Shown: positions 27,401 to 42,400, counted from the first letter of the stretch. The stretch is 64,000 nucleotides of DNA from Apostichopus japonicus (GCF_037975245.1 NC_092574.1:22757713-22821712); one strand, 5' to 3'. The notes: generated by a model not told the origin, from the letters alone. Translations and numbers: made by a program.

Positions 27401-30400
27401 CATGTTAACAGGTAGGTTAGGTAGGTAGGTAATATAGGTAAGTAAGATAAAGAATTACATAAGATTCTACAAGTAGGTATAGAAGGTAGGTACAACAAAG
27501 AGGTAGGTAAGATGAAAAGGTAGGTAAGATAAAGATGTAGGTAAGATAAAAGGGTAGGTAAATAGGAAGGGTAAGATAAAGAATTACATAAGACTTAACA
27601 AGTAGGTCGATAGGAATGTAGGTAGGAACAACAAAGAGGTAGGTAAGATACAGATGTAGGTAAGATGGGTAGGTAAATAGGTAGGTAACATAGTTAAGAC
27701 AAAGAATTACATAAGATTAACATGTAGGTATGATAGGTAGGTGCAAGAAAAGAGGTAAGTAAAATGAAAAGGTAGGTAAGATACAGGTGTAGATAAGATA
27801 AAAGGGTAGGTAAATAGGTAGCTGAGATACTTAAGATAAAGAATAACATAAGATTTAACAAGTAGGTATGATAGGTAGGTACAATAAAGAGGTATAGGTA
27901 AGATAAAGAGGTAGGTAAGATACAGATGTAGGTAAGATAAAAGGGTAAGTAAATAGGTAGCTAAGATAGTTAAGATAAAGAATTACATATGACTTAACAA
28001 TACATATGATAGGTAGGTACATTAAAGAGGTGGTAAAATATAGGTAAGATAATGAATTACATAAGATTTAACAAGTAGGTATAGTAGGTAGGTACATCCA
28101 AGGGTAGGTAAGATAAGCAGGGTATGATTAAGAGGTAGGCAAAGTAAAGGGGCAGGTAAGTTACATGGGTTAATATACAGAAGACAGTTATAATGGGGGA
28201 GTATGGGTTCAAGAGGTTGGGTAATGACATTCAAAGAGTTAGTATTCTGCTAATAACAGTCTGGAACAACTCTGCAAGGTTTTTGGCACTTCAAATCGAA
28301 GATTAACTCTGTTTAGAAGATATTCCTGTTGACCTTTTTTCATTAGCTTGGCCTTAATACTTTCGATACATAGCCTTTGATAAGATAAAATAAGAGTGTA
28401 AACATTGAAAACTGCTTTCATCTTCCGCAACTGTGATATGTTCACCAGATGTCATTTAATATGAGTTTGGTATTTTTAAAATTAGACCAGCTGGTGATAA
28501 TAAAGTACAGCCTCTTAAAAAAAAAACATGGCAGTGTATCGATTTCCGATTGATTTCGATGAAGTCTAGGCGTGGATACAGACAGGAAATACCGCTACCC
28601 AAGTCACAAACGGTTGCATTCCTTCACTATGAAACTTACCAATAATCAAGCTTCAATGGTGTTGTCTCTAAACTGGTGATCTGACAATAAGGTTCGTATG
28701 TGGACAATTCATAGAATTGGATCTCTCGGTCCCTGTATGTATAACAGACAACATGAAAGTCTATGACAGTAGATAAAAACAGTTCATAGAATTGGATCTC
28801 TCTGTCCCTGTATGTATCACAGACAACATGAAAGTCTATGACAGTAGATAAAAACAATTCATAGAATTGGATCTCTCGGTCCCTGTATGTATCACAGACA
28901 ACATGCAAGTCTATGACAGTAGATAAAAACAGTTCATAGAATTGGATCTCTCTGTCCCTGTATGTATAACAGACAACATGAAAGTCTATGACAGTAGATA
29001 AAAACAACTCATAGAATTGGATCTCTCTGTCCCTGTATGTATAACAGACAACATGAAAGTCTATGACAGTAGATAAAAACAACTCATAGAATTGGATCTC
29101 TCTGTCCCTGCATGTATAACACACAACATGAAGTCTATGACAGTAGATAAAAACAACTCATAGAATTGGATCTCTCTGTCCCTGCATGTATAACAGACAA
29201 CATGAAGTCTATGACAGTAGATAAAAACAGTTCATAGAATTGGATCTCTTGGTCCCTGTATGTATAACAAACAACATGAAAGTCTATGACAGTAGATAAA
29301 AACAGTTCATAGAATTGGATCTCTCTGTCCCTGTATGTATATCAGACAACATGTGAGTCTATGACAGTAGATAAAAACAACTCATAGAATTGGATCTCTC
29401 TGTCCCTGCATGTATAACAAACAACATGAAAGTCTATGACAGTAGATAAAAACAATTCATAGAATTGGATCTCTCGGTCCCTGTATGTATAACAGACAAC
29501 ATGAAAGTCTATGACAGTAGATAAAAACAACTCATAGAATTGGATCTCTCGGTCCCTGTATGTATAACAGACAACATGCAAGTCTATGACAGTAGATAAA
29601 AACAGTTCATAGAATTGGATCTCTCTGTCCCTGCATGTATAACAGACAACATGAAAGTCTATGACAGCTGATCAAACAACTCATAGAATTGGATCTCTCT
29701 GTCCCTGTATGTATAACAGACAACATGCAAGTCTATGACAGCTGATCAAACAATTCATAGAATTGGATCTCTCGGTCCCTGCATGTATAACAAACAACAT
29801 GTGAGTCTATGACAGTAGATAAAAACAGTTCATAGAATTGGATCTCTCGGTCCCTGTATGTATAACAGACAACATGCAAGTCTATGACAGTAGATAAAAA
29901 CAATTCATAGAATTGGATCTCTCTGTCCCTGTATTACATACATACATACATACACACACACATACATACATTGAAGATATTTATATAGTGCTTTCCCCCT
30001 TGAAAAGGGGCAAAGTGCTTTACAAGAACACAATACAACAAACAACATGCAAGTTTATGACAGTAGATAAACTTGTCATGAAATATGTTTTGTAAAATAT
30101 CAAGTTATCATTTTTCAAGACTTCTGCTGCTCACTTCTACTGAAGACTAACAATATGTATCAGCTGTGACATAAAGAGGATGATGGTTAAAAATTGAATG
30201 TTAGTTTATACCTTCAGCATGATGTAAATGTCACTTCTACTTAAAAACTATTAATACTCAGGGATGGGTCCAGGGAGGGGGGCCAGGCAGGCCCTCTGCT
30301 TTGAAAAAAATGTTAGCACTAAAAGTTTGGTGAAAACATTTCTTGTCAAAACAAAGTACAGAGTGAAAAAAAAAGGTTCATGCTTTGTTGTTACTAATAT

Positions 30401-33400
30401 TATCTTATGTACCGGTATTCACTAATGATACCGCACCCCCCCCCCACCCCACCCTCCCATTTTCACTGAAATCTTGGATCCATCAATGACCTTCTCTTAA
30501 AAATCTCTCTTTGTACATATTCAAATACAGATGATGATTCCTTGCTACTGATAATTCCCATGGTAAAAATTTCACAGGTTTTGTTTGATCATCAAATACC
30601 AAGGTTCTCTTGGAGGCAATATTTTTCCAGACCAGTTGCAATAGCCTTGAGTTCACAAAAGCGAAGAAAGCTCATATTTATATTTATTAGTAAAGGACAT
30701 AAATGCATGTGACTTCATGCCGTCATTTTACACTGTGATGGCAATGACTACTTCTGATAAAATGAATGGAGAGGAATGACAAATATCTTGTGTTATAAGC
30801 ACACAATATCACTGACCCTGTCCCCAAAATAATTTTATTATACTGAGGCATGAGCACCAAGTCTGTCACCCATTTCGGTTTCTGACGAGTAGCATTTTGC
30901 TCTGCCTGGAAGATAAAAAAGGGAGAAAAGTGTAAATAAAAAATAAGAAGAACATACAAATCCTGTAACACTACCTAGCCAACCCCCTCCCCTTTTACCC
31001 CACTACGAAGCAATGCCCTGTCCGCTCCCCTTTATCTCAATACCTAGCAAACTCCTCTCCCCTCCCCTTTATCCCACTACCTAGCCAACCCCTTCCCACC
31101 CCTTTACCCCATTACCTAGCAACCCCCTCTCCTTTATCCCACTACCTAGCCACCCGCTCCCTCCCCTTTACCCCACTACCTAGCAACCCCCTCTCCTTTA
31201 TCCCACTACCTAGCCAACCCCCTCCCTCCCATTTACCCCACTACCTAGCAACCCCTCTCCTTCATCCCACTACCTAGCCAACCCCTCTCCCCTCCCATTT
31301 ATGCCAACCCTCACCAATTGTCTGACATAATACAACAGCATTGGCAAACAATATGTGCTACACCCCTTGCTGCCACCAGTCAGTCACAGGCCTACATCAG
31401 AAATGAATGCCCGCACATGTACAACATATTTAGCCTAAATTGACCTATGTGAATGGGGTCACTGAATATTCAAAAAAGGTTCACTTCAATCATACATGCC
31501 AATTATTTTTGCAAACAATTGTTGGACAAACTGTTGGAAAGGCTTTAGTTTAATATAGCTTCATCTACTATTGGGCTGGGAATACAAAATTGTTTGATTT
31601 ATCATAGGAAAAGAAACCCCTTGTCAACCCTCCAAATTGCCATATCTAATTATGACCATTTTACAATTCCAGCGGAGAGTCTACACATTTTCATAAAGTG
31701 TGTCATAATTAATAATTGGTACCATGCAGTAATAGCTACCTAGACTATACCTATTATTGTCTGCTGATGTGCATTTGGAAACATGCTAGAGCTTGTTACC
31801 AAAATTCTGAAATTATAGATGTTGATTCTGTAAAGGTCCAGGCCTCGAAATTCTGGCTATTTACTGGCGAAGTGCCAGAGGATTTAACCGTTTGCCAGTA
31901 GAAAAAAAGGGCAGTGATATGTTTCTCCCAGTAGACATTAAGAACAAACACTTGATGAGTTAGTTAACAATGGTCATTCAATGAATCGTTGAGATTTCCA
32001 TGCCTAACATAAGCCCGGTAGTACTGCTTATTTTTGTCAGGTTTGCTTATAGTAGTTGTACCAGAGGTCTTTGTCTTAAACTCCAGAAGTTACACAGTTG
32101 GATTTATATTCGGCATAACTTTTTTTCTAATAGGGTTGTGAATTAATGGAACCGTTTTGCCTGAGAAAGTTGTGCTTGCAAGTAATGTGAATGGACAAGT
32201 ACTTTCAGCATTGTAATCGGGTCTGATTTTTGGTGTCTTCAGGGTTTTTTCCTCTCCCGTAAGGTCCTTGATAGGGACTTGAGTGTCCCTCCTGATCCTT
32301 TTTTTTTCTTACTATCAGCAAGTATTGTTGGTCTGTTTCTCGTAAGCCTGTTTTAAAGACTGATCCGTGTTGTAATTCAGGAATATGCTAGTGGAAACTT
32401 GATTCTAAGTAAGTTCCTGAGTAAGCTGTTAAAATTGATAATTCTTGGTCTGTAAGTTACTGGGAAGCGACTCACCATTAAACTCTTGTATCTTTTCAGT
32501 TCCATTCCACCACTCCAAAATGCCACTGTACCATCCTAAAAACAGACAATTTATAAACAATTAATACACATTTGACATATATAGGCAAAAGAGAAAGGAA
32601 ACACATACAGTATGGTGACAGAGTGCTGTACAGTAACTAAGCAATGGTTTGAGAGTAAACAGCTTCTTATCAACCTCATAATGTTATCAATTTTGGGTCT
32701 GTGTTACATTACTATTTTATATTAGCTAAGAGTTATCAACATTGGTATTTTTTTTAAATGTCTGACAGAAATGAGATCTAAGGATTTATAAAATGTCATG
32801 TGTGAAATCTCACAAGTAAACACAGACATTTTTTTTTAACTTTGTGATCAAATGCATGTGTTCAAATGAACCATTCAAAACTTACCATATTTTTGATGTG
32901 TTGTAGCTAGGTTTAATAATAGCAATAGCAATTTAATAATTTTGAGTTACGCCACATGTAGGCTATATGAAGGTTGGCTATATTACACTATATATATGGT
33001 AGGCTATGAAAGAGCAAGTAGTTACAGTATGGGCATATCAAAAGAGCAGCAAGTCTGCATCCATACAAACAACACAGACGTGTAGTATGAGTACAACAGC
33101 TTGAGTACAAATAGTATGAGTATGAGTACCAGGATTGAAGCCAGAGTAGGAGTACTTAATTTTACAGTAGAGAGTATTAGACTTGTAGTGATTCCTAGTA
33201 CTAATACTTGACTTAGTAGCAGAGTTTCCTGTACTTGTACCCACCACAATGCACAGATTTATATTCGTAATCGTACTCGTTGCATCTGAAAATCATCTAT
33301 ACTACTTCTACTACAAAATTAGGTACTTGTAATCGTGCTTATAGCCTTGTACTCATACTGATACCAAGGGAGTTCTGCTTGTATTGGTATTCCTGCTGTA

Positions 33401-36400
33401 GCCTGGAGTGTATACTATATTCCAAAACACCCTGACAACGAGTATGTCCACAAATCCATTAGGGCAATTAGAAGTACAGGCATGTGGTTAGAATACAAGA
33501 ACGAGTAGAGCCTCAACTAAAGGTCTAAAACAACAACAGCAACTACATAAACAAAACAAGGACTGTCAAGTTAGGAAACAAACTAAACAACAAAACCTTC
33601 AATATCACAATAAACTCCTTTGTCCTTTGCTACGACAGACTTTGTTTTTGAATTAATCTGAGTAGACTCACTTGACTGGCCGTGACACAAGTACCATCTG
33701 ACATGTTTGTTATCTTGAGTATTGTTTCTCGATGTGGGGAGTTCAGGATCGTTGCAGGGGTGTGAAGTTCAACTTGTTTCATTCGAAGGTAAGCCTCTTC
33801 TTTCTCTTCATATTCCAACTGCATGTAGGTACAAAACTGGTCCTGTCAAACGAAGAAGAAGAAGGGGAAAAATAAAGGGGAAAAAAAAATACCCAGTGAA
33901 GAAAGTGTGGCAGAAAAAGACATTAAAGTGGTTTAGCCCTAAAGCATTGTACTTGTAGGTACTCAAGTTGGTGGTACTCTAGTATAAGGCTAAGTTACCT
34001 AAAGGCTTAGTTCTTCCTCGCCATCAGTGATATCTTAATCATAGGTTAGCATGGGACAATTGATTGACATTTCTAGAACTACTTTCATGAAACCGAGTAA
34101 CCCACGACTAGCAGCCACAACATGTTGTATCAAGAACCAGTGCAAGTGATCTTATTATGTAATTGTCGAGTCAACTATCGAGCACTTTGCATTTCCAATT
34201 AATCAAGTGATCAACCAAGGGTAAGAAGAGAAGGGAAACTCTGTCAAGTCACACTTGGAAGGAACACACACTTAACGGGGAATCAAAGGCAAACTTGAAA
34301 AGGAATAAGTGATGGTTTCATGAACAGCTACCTGGACGAGGTTTATTAGTTGACGCATGCACCCAGATGAAAGCAAACAAATTTATATATGCAGTGAAAA
34401 CTATGTAAGGCTGTACAAGCAATTGAGTAACTTACCCATCCAATCTCACCATCAGAACTGGAATCAATTTTCATAAATAGCTCTGTGATTTCTTCATCAT
34501 TCTAAAATGCCAAAGATACAGAGATAATTATGCTGACGAGTAATGCCGGAGGGTAATGGCATTTGGGCAGAGGCACATGAAATATCTTCAATCTCAAAGC
34601 GTATTGAAGATAATGTCCTCATTCCTCGTCTAATACAATTATCATTACATTGTGCCAAGAAACTGCTTGATAATATTGACAAGCCCCCCCTCCCCCTCCC
34701 CTCACTCACACCTCAAAACATTGTAGACCAATGGTATAAACAGATGAGGGAGTCCCCACCAAATGTAGATCATTGTATCTATATTAATTAACAATTAACA
34801 CTGCAAAGAAATGAGATTCTTTAGAAATATTTTATACATTTGAGGGTGCACCCTTCATAAGACCTCCCCTTTCATAACAGATAATTTTACTACATTTGCC
34901 CCCAGATGAATCCATCCCACCTGTGGGCTAGTATAAATCATTCTGGGTGTCTAGATATTAGGATATCATCTGCCAGGCAGCTGTGGCAAAATGTCGTCGA
35001 AACATCTGGGAATTTATGAGAGGCAAAAATAACAGGATTGGCTTGATAAATAAGAGGCCCGTCAAAACCTTCCCATCTCTGTTTAATCCAAGCAGGATAT
35101 ATATTACTAGCCAGTGTAATATACATATTATATATAATTAATAATTGAAGACAAGCAAAATACTCCATTGATTGAAATATGATTTAAAATGTCAGCTATC
35201 TCTACTTCGTCTTGGTCACCTTATTAAAATGGCACGAGCCTGGTTCTTTGTAACATTTGACAATAGGTGTTGATATCGTGTAAGTTTTCTTTTTTTGACT
35301 TGCTGAGTTTTACACAGTTAAAGAAGGGTTAATATTGGTAAAAGTGATATTCCATCTATGTGAAGTAAGATACCAACACCTTACATTATGTTGTGGTATT
35401 GCTACATTGCCATTAAGCTCCATTTTTGATATCGCCTGACTTTCGTACCATAAATTACAATAAATGCTTATTCATACAACAATACCGCTGGGTGACAAAT
35501 GAAGCTATCATGGTTACAGTACCTTCATCTTTAGCTCCAGAGAATTTCGAAGAACTCTCTTGAATTCTTCTAAGTCAAGAGTCATCATCGCATCCTTATC
35601 AGGGGCCTGTCATGAAAAAGAAAAAAATACAAAATTAGAAATAAAATGGGAAAAAACAAACAAACCTGGAAGATAAAAGGAATGAATATAAAGCCGTCTT
35701 TCACATCAAATTTATCTCTTACCAATTTTACAACTTATTTAAAAATATATATATATATCCAGTGAGGCTGTGTGATATTTACAATGATCATCTAATTGTA
35801 TAATGTACAGGCTACAAATATTGAACACTTTAAACAAGTTGATGCTATAATTAATTACTATTTAAATTTTAGCATAGTATAAAATTCTATCAATTTTCTT
35901 CATTTCTACCAAAAATCCATTACAAAATAAAAATTATTTATAAAGTAAAAAAAAAAAAAAAAATCATCACTCCCTAACATCAATGTTCAAAACAAAGCAC
36001 ATCACTGACAATTACCCATTGTGTAATTGTCAAGAACCCCCCCCCCCAACCCCATTAACTAATCCCCTTGATGACCCTTTCCGCAAACTAGTAATCACTA
36101 ACTTATTAATTACATGAAATTGTACCTTGGAGTTGGCATCATGCTCAATCAAGAACTTCTCCTTTCCAATGGTAACCACTTACTAATAAAAGCAATGACA
36201 TTTTAAATTGCAAAACCTTCAAATTTTGACAGAATCCTACAAAATCAGTTTTCAATTTTACCTGAAATGACTTTTTTAACTTGAAGAGATGCTCCAGGTT
36301 TATCTTCTCCTCAATCTGTAATGAAACGAAATAAAAACTAATTAACAAAAAAAAAAAAAATAGTATTTCTGAAACTGAAAACAATGAAAAAACAAATCTA

Positions 36401-39400
36401 ACTTAAGAACTTTCACTTCAGTGAACTACAACTGTGAATCAGAGGAAAAAAGAAGTAAAATGAAGAAAAATGAGTTGAACTGTTTCCAAGTATTGTGCTC
36501 ACCTAAGTCACCTAGTTATCCTTACCTAAGTCAACCCACCTCATACTCATCTAATGCCATGTAGCCATGTTTAAATCTAAGTCACTTAATCAATGATAAC
36601 AAAGTCAAGTACATACCTCATTCTCACCTGGGCCTTCTAGTCATGTTTATCTTAGTCACCTAGTCAACCCACCTCATACCCATCTAATGCCATGTAGCCA
36701 TGTTTAAATCTGAGTCACCTAATCAATGATAACAAAGTTAATTATATACCTCATTCTCACCTGGGCCTTCAAGTCATGTTTACCTTAGTCACCTAGTCAT
36801 CCTTTACCTAAGTCGTCTACTTCAGTCCTTCTCAACAAGGCCATCTAGTCATGTTCATCTGAAGCAGCTGGTCATCTTCATGTTTCTCAGTCATAATACA
36901 TATAAGTATTACAATGGCATAACGCACAATCAGATTACAAGTTTTCCAGCAGAAACATACAACTTTTCAAGGATCAACTAATCATGGTCAGAAAATCTTT
37001 TTTTTTCTTTTTAATCTATTTTCTTTTCCAATTTATTATTGAAAACAACATCCTTGAATGGACTAGCCTAAACAAAAGGGGGGGGGGGGGTATTTATTAA
37101 TTTTCAAGATGTGCAGATACACAAGAGCTGTTTTGGAAAACCAAGGAAAAGCCTTAGTAGGATCAAACAAGAATAAGAGGCAAACCAGCTCTGTAAAGAA
37201 TGGTTTGAATCCAAGTGACATAAACAACTGCTCAAGGGCTTCCGAGAGATTACTCTCAAAGGGTGGGGTTGTTGTTCAGGGATTAAGGCTTAAGGTTACA
37301 GAGCATTAAGTGGATCAATGAACTTTTATATTCATTGTGTTCCTGACTAGAACAGATGAAACCTGTAAGCTATATATATATAAAGGTTTCCCTTTATTGT
37401 ACTTTACAAGCACAGATGACTTTTAATGATATCCTTCCATAATTGATCTGTCCAGACCCTACAAACTAATTCACTGAGTATGGTGCATGTAATGATGCAT
37501 TTTGGTGTTTGCTTCGTATCTTCAGAAGCTAATAACTTGTGAAGCGGGTCAAATTTTGATTGGTTGTCCTGTTGTCCAAATTTCCGACAACCACAGTCAT
37601 CTTTGGACGTTTGGATTGCCTTGTAACTAAACAACCCCAAATAAGCAAAATGATAAATTGGTAGCACCCTCCATCCCTTCGGGAATTTACCAAAATAAAA
37701 CAAAAATAGTGGGGCTATGAACCACCTGAAGGGGAGTTACACTGATCCAAAACTGTTATTCTATTTAACATAAATACTATACACATTTCCTACGTTGTAT
37801 GTTCATATCTGTCATTCTTTGTTATTTTTGCTATATTTCTTTGGACAATGAATTTTGAAAATATTGGATTTCAAAGAAGGGTATACAACATACCAAATGG
37901 CCCCATATTAAACAGCTTTACACCAGTTCAGTACCTGTAGGGAAAATTTCCTAAACTTATCCAAACTTTTACCAGAATCTTTCTAGGCAAATGTTGGTTA
38001 TTAGTCGTATGGCTTAGGCTAAAATGAATTTGCATTTCAGACATAATGCTCACCCTATTAATCAGGATGCATGGTCCGCCAACATGAAAGACAATTACTA
38101 TTTAGGAAAACACAGGTATATCAAACCTTCTACGGTACTTTGAATTTTCAACTCTTTCAACGAGAGCCTTTGAACCAAAGATCTAAAAACTCTTTGTATC
38201 CAAAGATCAAATATTTCCAATACAAACTTATCTTGCAACAACATCTCTTTCTCATGTACTATAAGAGCAAAAGTTGGTAGTACACAAACCATCAGTTGAA
38301 TAAGCACACATGGGAACCATCAAAATCTCTTCTCAAACTCAAATTGCTTCTTTAAAACTTGTCATAAAACAGAGGTAACCATAGTTCTATAAATTTGTGT
38401 TATATAAAATCGCAAGATTCCTTTATTTCTTTTTTGACTACTTTGACACACTACATGAAAGAATACCCGGCAAGACCTCCAATCTGTGACTCATAAATGT
38501 CTCTTTTTAAATTGATCATTGAGACCTGAAAGTACCTTGACCGTGGGACTAGACTGCAGTGTAATCCGAGCTCGACCCGCTAAAGTTTCTCTCTTCTCTG
38601 CTACACCATCCACAGCTCCAAGAGTCAATCTTCTCTGTGCTGTGGTATCTACCTGCAATATCATCAATTGAAGTCGTCATAATACTAAATATAATAATAT
38701 TTAAGAAATCATAACTTATAGTTTCAGGGTCTCCGTCTGTAAAGCAACTGTTTGATAAGACATAGTAGGGGAGTATATAGGTGAATATCTCCAAGTTGAA
38801 CACCTAACTAGATATTATATTAGACTTTTAATTGGTAGGTTAAATTTGTTCCTGTTTCTCAGGACAATAACTGATCAGAACTAAAAATGTGGATAATTAC
38901 ACCAAGTCATCTTTGAAAAGGCTTATAAATGAAACCATTGTTTGATAAGAAGTTAAAACAAAGAGAAGTGAAATTCATTTTTCAGTCATAATCACAAACA
39001 TCCACGCAGTGGTCAGTTTGGTAGATACACAAAAATAGAATTATAATTCATTACTTACCATAGTAGAGCTTTAAATATATTGAAGTTGCTTATTTGGAAA
39101 GAGACTTTCAAAATGCCCAGTTTTTAGGTGTGCATTTATCACCACAAGCTTTGTTTTACCCAGCAGGCATATATACTGCAGGTTACTGTAGGTAAGTACT
39201 ACAACAATACAACCTGTACGTTTTTATACCTACGGCATGTACAACAACCATAATTAACGAAACTAACCTGAAAATATTAACCGACTTTCTTTATCACCAG
39301 CTTTTTTTTCTGCCTGTGTTGATCAAAGGACCAAAGAGATGTTTACTCTGGTAGCAAAGTATTAAATGAGTGTTTAACAACTAGACCACAACTCAATGAA

Positions 39401-42400
39401 ATTTCTCCTGGTGTAATAATGCATACCACCTCAGTCAACACAGTTGTTTAATGTTTTAGACAAGTTTTTTTTGTTCTGTTTAGTGCCTCTCTTAGCAACG
39501 AAAATAACCTTTTATAAACAACCTTTTACCTACAGGTGAACAAAGACGTCATAAATGTTGAAATTTGATATCCAGCTTCTCAGAAAGGTACTTGGCAGAT
39601 TTATGATTGCAAGAAAGATGACACAGATATGTATTACCTATTAAAAATGGAATTTATTGGATCATTACATTCATAAATTTTATACTTCAATTTGTTGATT
39701 TCACTCACAAAACCAGAATTGATACTGGCATATGTCATTCAGGGAATCGTTTTTAGTATAAATAAACACTGTCTTGCATTTTTCAGGTTTATGAATTTTA
39801 CTTCTCATAAACAGTGAAAATTTATGAAGTTCAAAACCGACTATTTTGTTTTCCATTTTGCAATGCAATACCAGATAAATTCTTCACTTTACTTTAAAAA
39901 AAAAAATGCTACTTTAAAATAGAAGTAGAAGTTGTCATCACAAGCTAAACAGGATGATCACTAAATATTACACCAGATAGAATTGATAATTGTTCCCCTC
40001 CCCCCCTCCCTCAGTCAAAACAACAAACAATAAAGCACCTGTAGGTAAACCAGATTTCCGAACCAATAAGAATGGCACATCAGACGGTGTAAACTGATCA
40101 CTATTTACAAATTTAAAGACTGTGAGATGGGAGAGTTTGGGGGGGGGGGTGTGTGGGCGCGGGAGATAACAGAAGATGAAGAGAAAGTTAGAAAGTTTAA
40201 AATGTTATTTCAAGGGTGAACATTTCATGATGCTAGGTATTCTCCTTCTTGTTCACTTTTTTCTTTCTTTCTTTGGTTATTAATTACATTTGATGAACCT
40301 GAATAATTTCTAGAAACTTCAGCCACTTATAATAGTTACACAAACAGTCTCCCGTCTTAAAATCAAATTATTGATTTCAAATTCCATTCTATAAATTCAG
40401 ATACATTTCTAATTTTTTTTCTTATTCTTTTATCCTATAAAATAAGTTCCAGATATTAGTTAATATACAATATATTGCACAGCAGGTACATTATGTCTCA
40501 AACATTTTGATTTTGTTATGACTTACAGTGAACTCCACACTACAATTTTTTCTGGAAAGCATTTTTATTAAATTTATTCTTTTTTTACATAAAAATCAAT
40601 CTTTCATGGACATTCTAGACGAAACCCCTAAATTGTTTTATATAACCTTAATCATTTATATAACCTTGAAGAATGAAAGAGCTCACCGATACAAAATCCC
40701 TAGAGGCCTTATTTAGCCGCTAGTATTTGTTTTGTGGAAGTTCTAAGCGTTTTTAATTTCGCCCAACTTGGCCTACGATAAAACAGCCTTCACATGCAAA
40801 TTGTACTACAGATGGTATAAAACTTTAACTTTATAGTCTAAAACAGTAGATGGCACTGTTGATAAATTTTCATGCAAAGAAACAAATTCATGCGCATATG
40901 TGTATATGATGAATGACCACCTCGTACATGTATGACAACCAGCCTTGTAGCATGTTTCAAAACTTCAAATCCAAATATTGGTAGAGAAACATGAAAGAAT
41001 ACATTTCAGAAGGCAAATTCTGCATTTGCTGCAAGCATTTGAAAATGTGTTATTTAACATGTTACAGGTACCTCTGAATTGAAGCTTTTCACAACAAACT
41101 GTAATTAACTGTTCCTAAACCACGCTTGAAGACCTATGGTTACAGAAGCTTCGAATACTCTGGCTTTTATCTCTGGAACAAGTTACCAGATCACATTCGA
41201 ACATGCTCTAAACTTTCTACATTCAAAAGTCTACTTAAGACCCATCTTTTCACTTGTTCTTTTGTAAATTAATCTGCTTTCTGTGTAAAGGGCCTTGAGC
41301 AGTGACTTTGTCTACTGATTTGGCGCTATATAAGTCTCATTTATTATTATCATTATTAATGCACAGTGACCATCCTCTCTTTGGTTTACAAATTTTTAAT
41401 CTTAACAGTAAACAAACATTCATGAGTTTTCCACTCTCAAAACAAGGTCAATCTGGAAGAAAAACATGGCAGTCTTAAAATTTATGTAGGTTTATGTAGA
41501 TATCCTTTGAATAAATAAAATGATGCAAAAATAGTCAAAATCTCAGGAAAAGAGCAGTGTGTGTGTTTAATGAGATTTCATTGACTGTCATAACGCTAGA
41601 TACACTTACCATATAATTCGTGCAGGATTGAACTATTAACATTATGAACTTGAAGGATATTGAGATTGGAATAAATGTGATAAGTCCCATGTACAATTTT
41701 GTCTCATTCCTTATAGATCAGAGCTGATTGTTTGTGAGTAATACCAATCACCTCCCAAATGACTAACGGATGGAAGACTAATAAACCGTGTTACATGAAA
41801 TGACCAGAAAGGACTCCGTGAGCTTGCCAAATATATATGCTTACTTGCATATACATACACTTCAGAACTTAGTAAATTCAAACTCAAGTTTGCTGTCAAA
41901 GTAAAGGTCACACTTAAACATAAGCTTTGCTTATGATTTCTAATGACTTGTTGTAAGATTCTGTCTGCAATACAACAGAGTAACATGCATTTTAGAATGC
42001 TCTGTGCATGAGTAACCTCATGTAGCAGATCTATGCAGGGAAGGGGGGGGGAGGGAGGAAGGTGCAACCTCAAACAAAAATTCAAAAGTAGTTATTAACA
42101 CAAGTTAATTTTTAATATAGACCTAATTTCGAGGCTAACAATGCCTCAAGAATGCACCATTTGACATCTCAAGTTTCTTTCGTGGGGGGGGGGGGGACCA
42201 TGAGACCCTATACGTTGGGTGTTGGCTTCAACAACCCCAGGGCCACAACGCTAATTAATATAAAAAACCTGGTTCCGCCCATGAAAATAAATTGAAATTT
42301 TTTCTTCTGAGTAATAGTAGTTAATATTAACAGTATCAAACTATATGGTACTATACCTTGAAAAATTCATCCTCAGTTTGTCTTCCAAAGAGTCTTGATG

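Noticed and set aside
28636-29581. Minus-strand repetitive ORFs (162 and 79 codons) as separate genes
   Set aside because: They are exon 10 read through its acceptor into the 75-bp array, which is described as such above.
18631-29935. CRISPR-like arrays
   Set aside because: The 15-bp and 75-bp repeats have no unique spacers and lie in introns of an animal gene.
34543-34791. 82-codon plus-strand ORF (AEAHEISSISKRIEDNVL)
   Set aside because: Looks protein-like for a short stretch, but it has no splice partners, lies in an intron of the minus-strand gene and runs into a poly-C tract.
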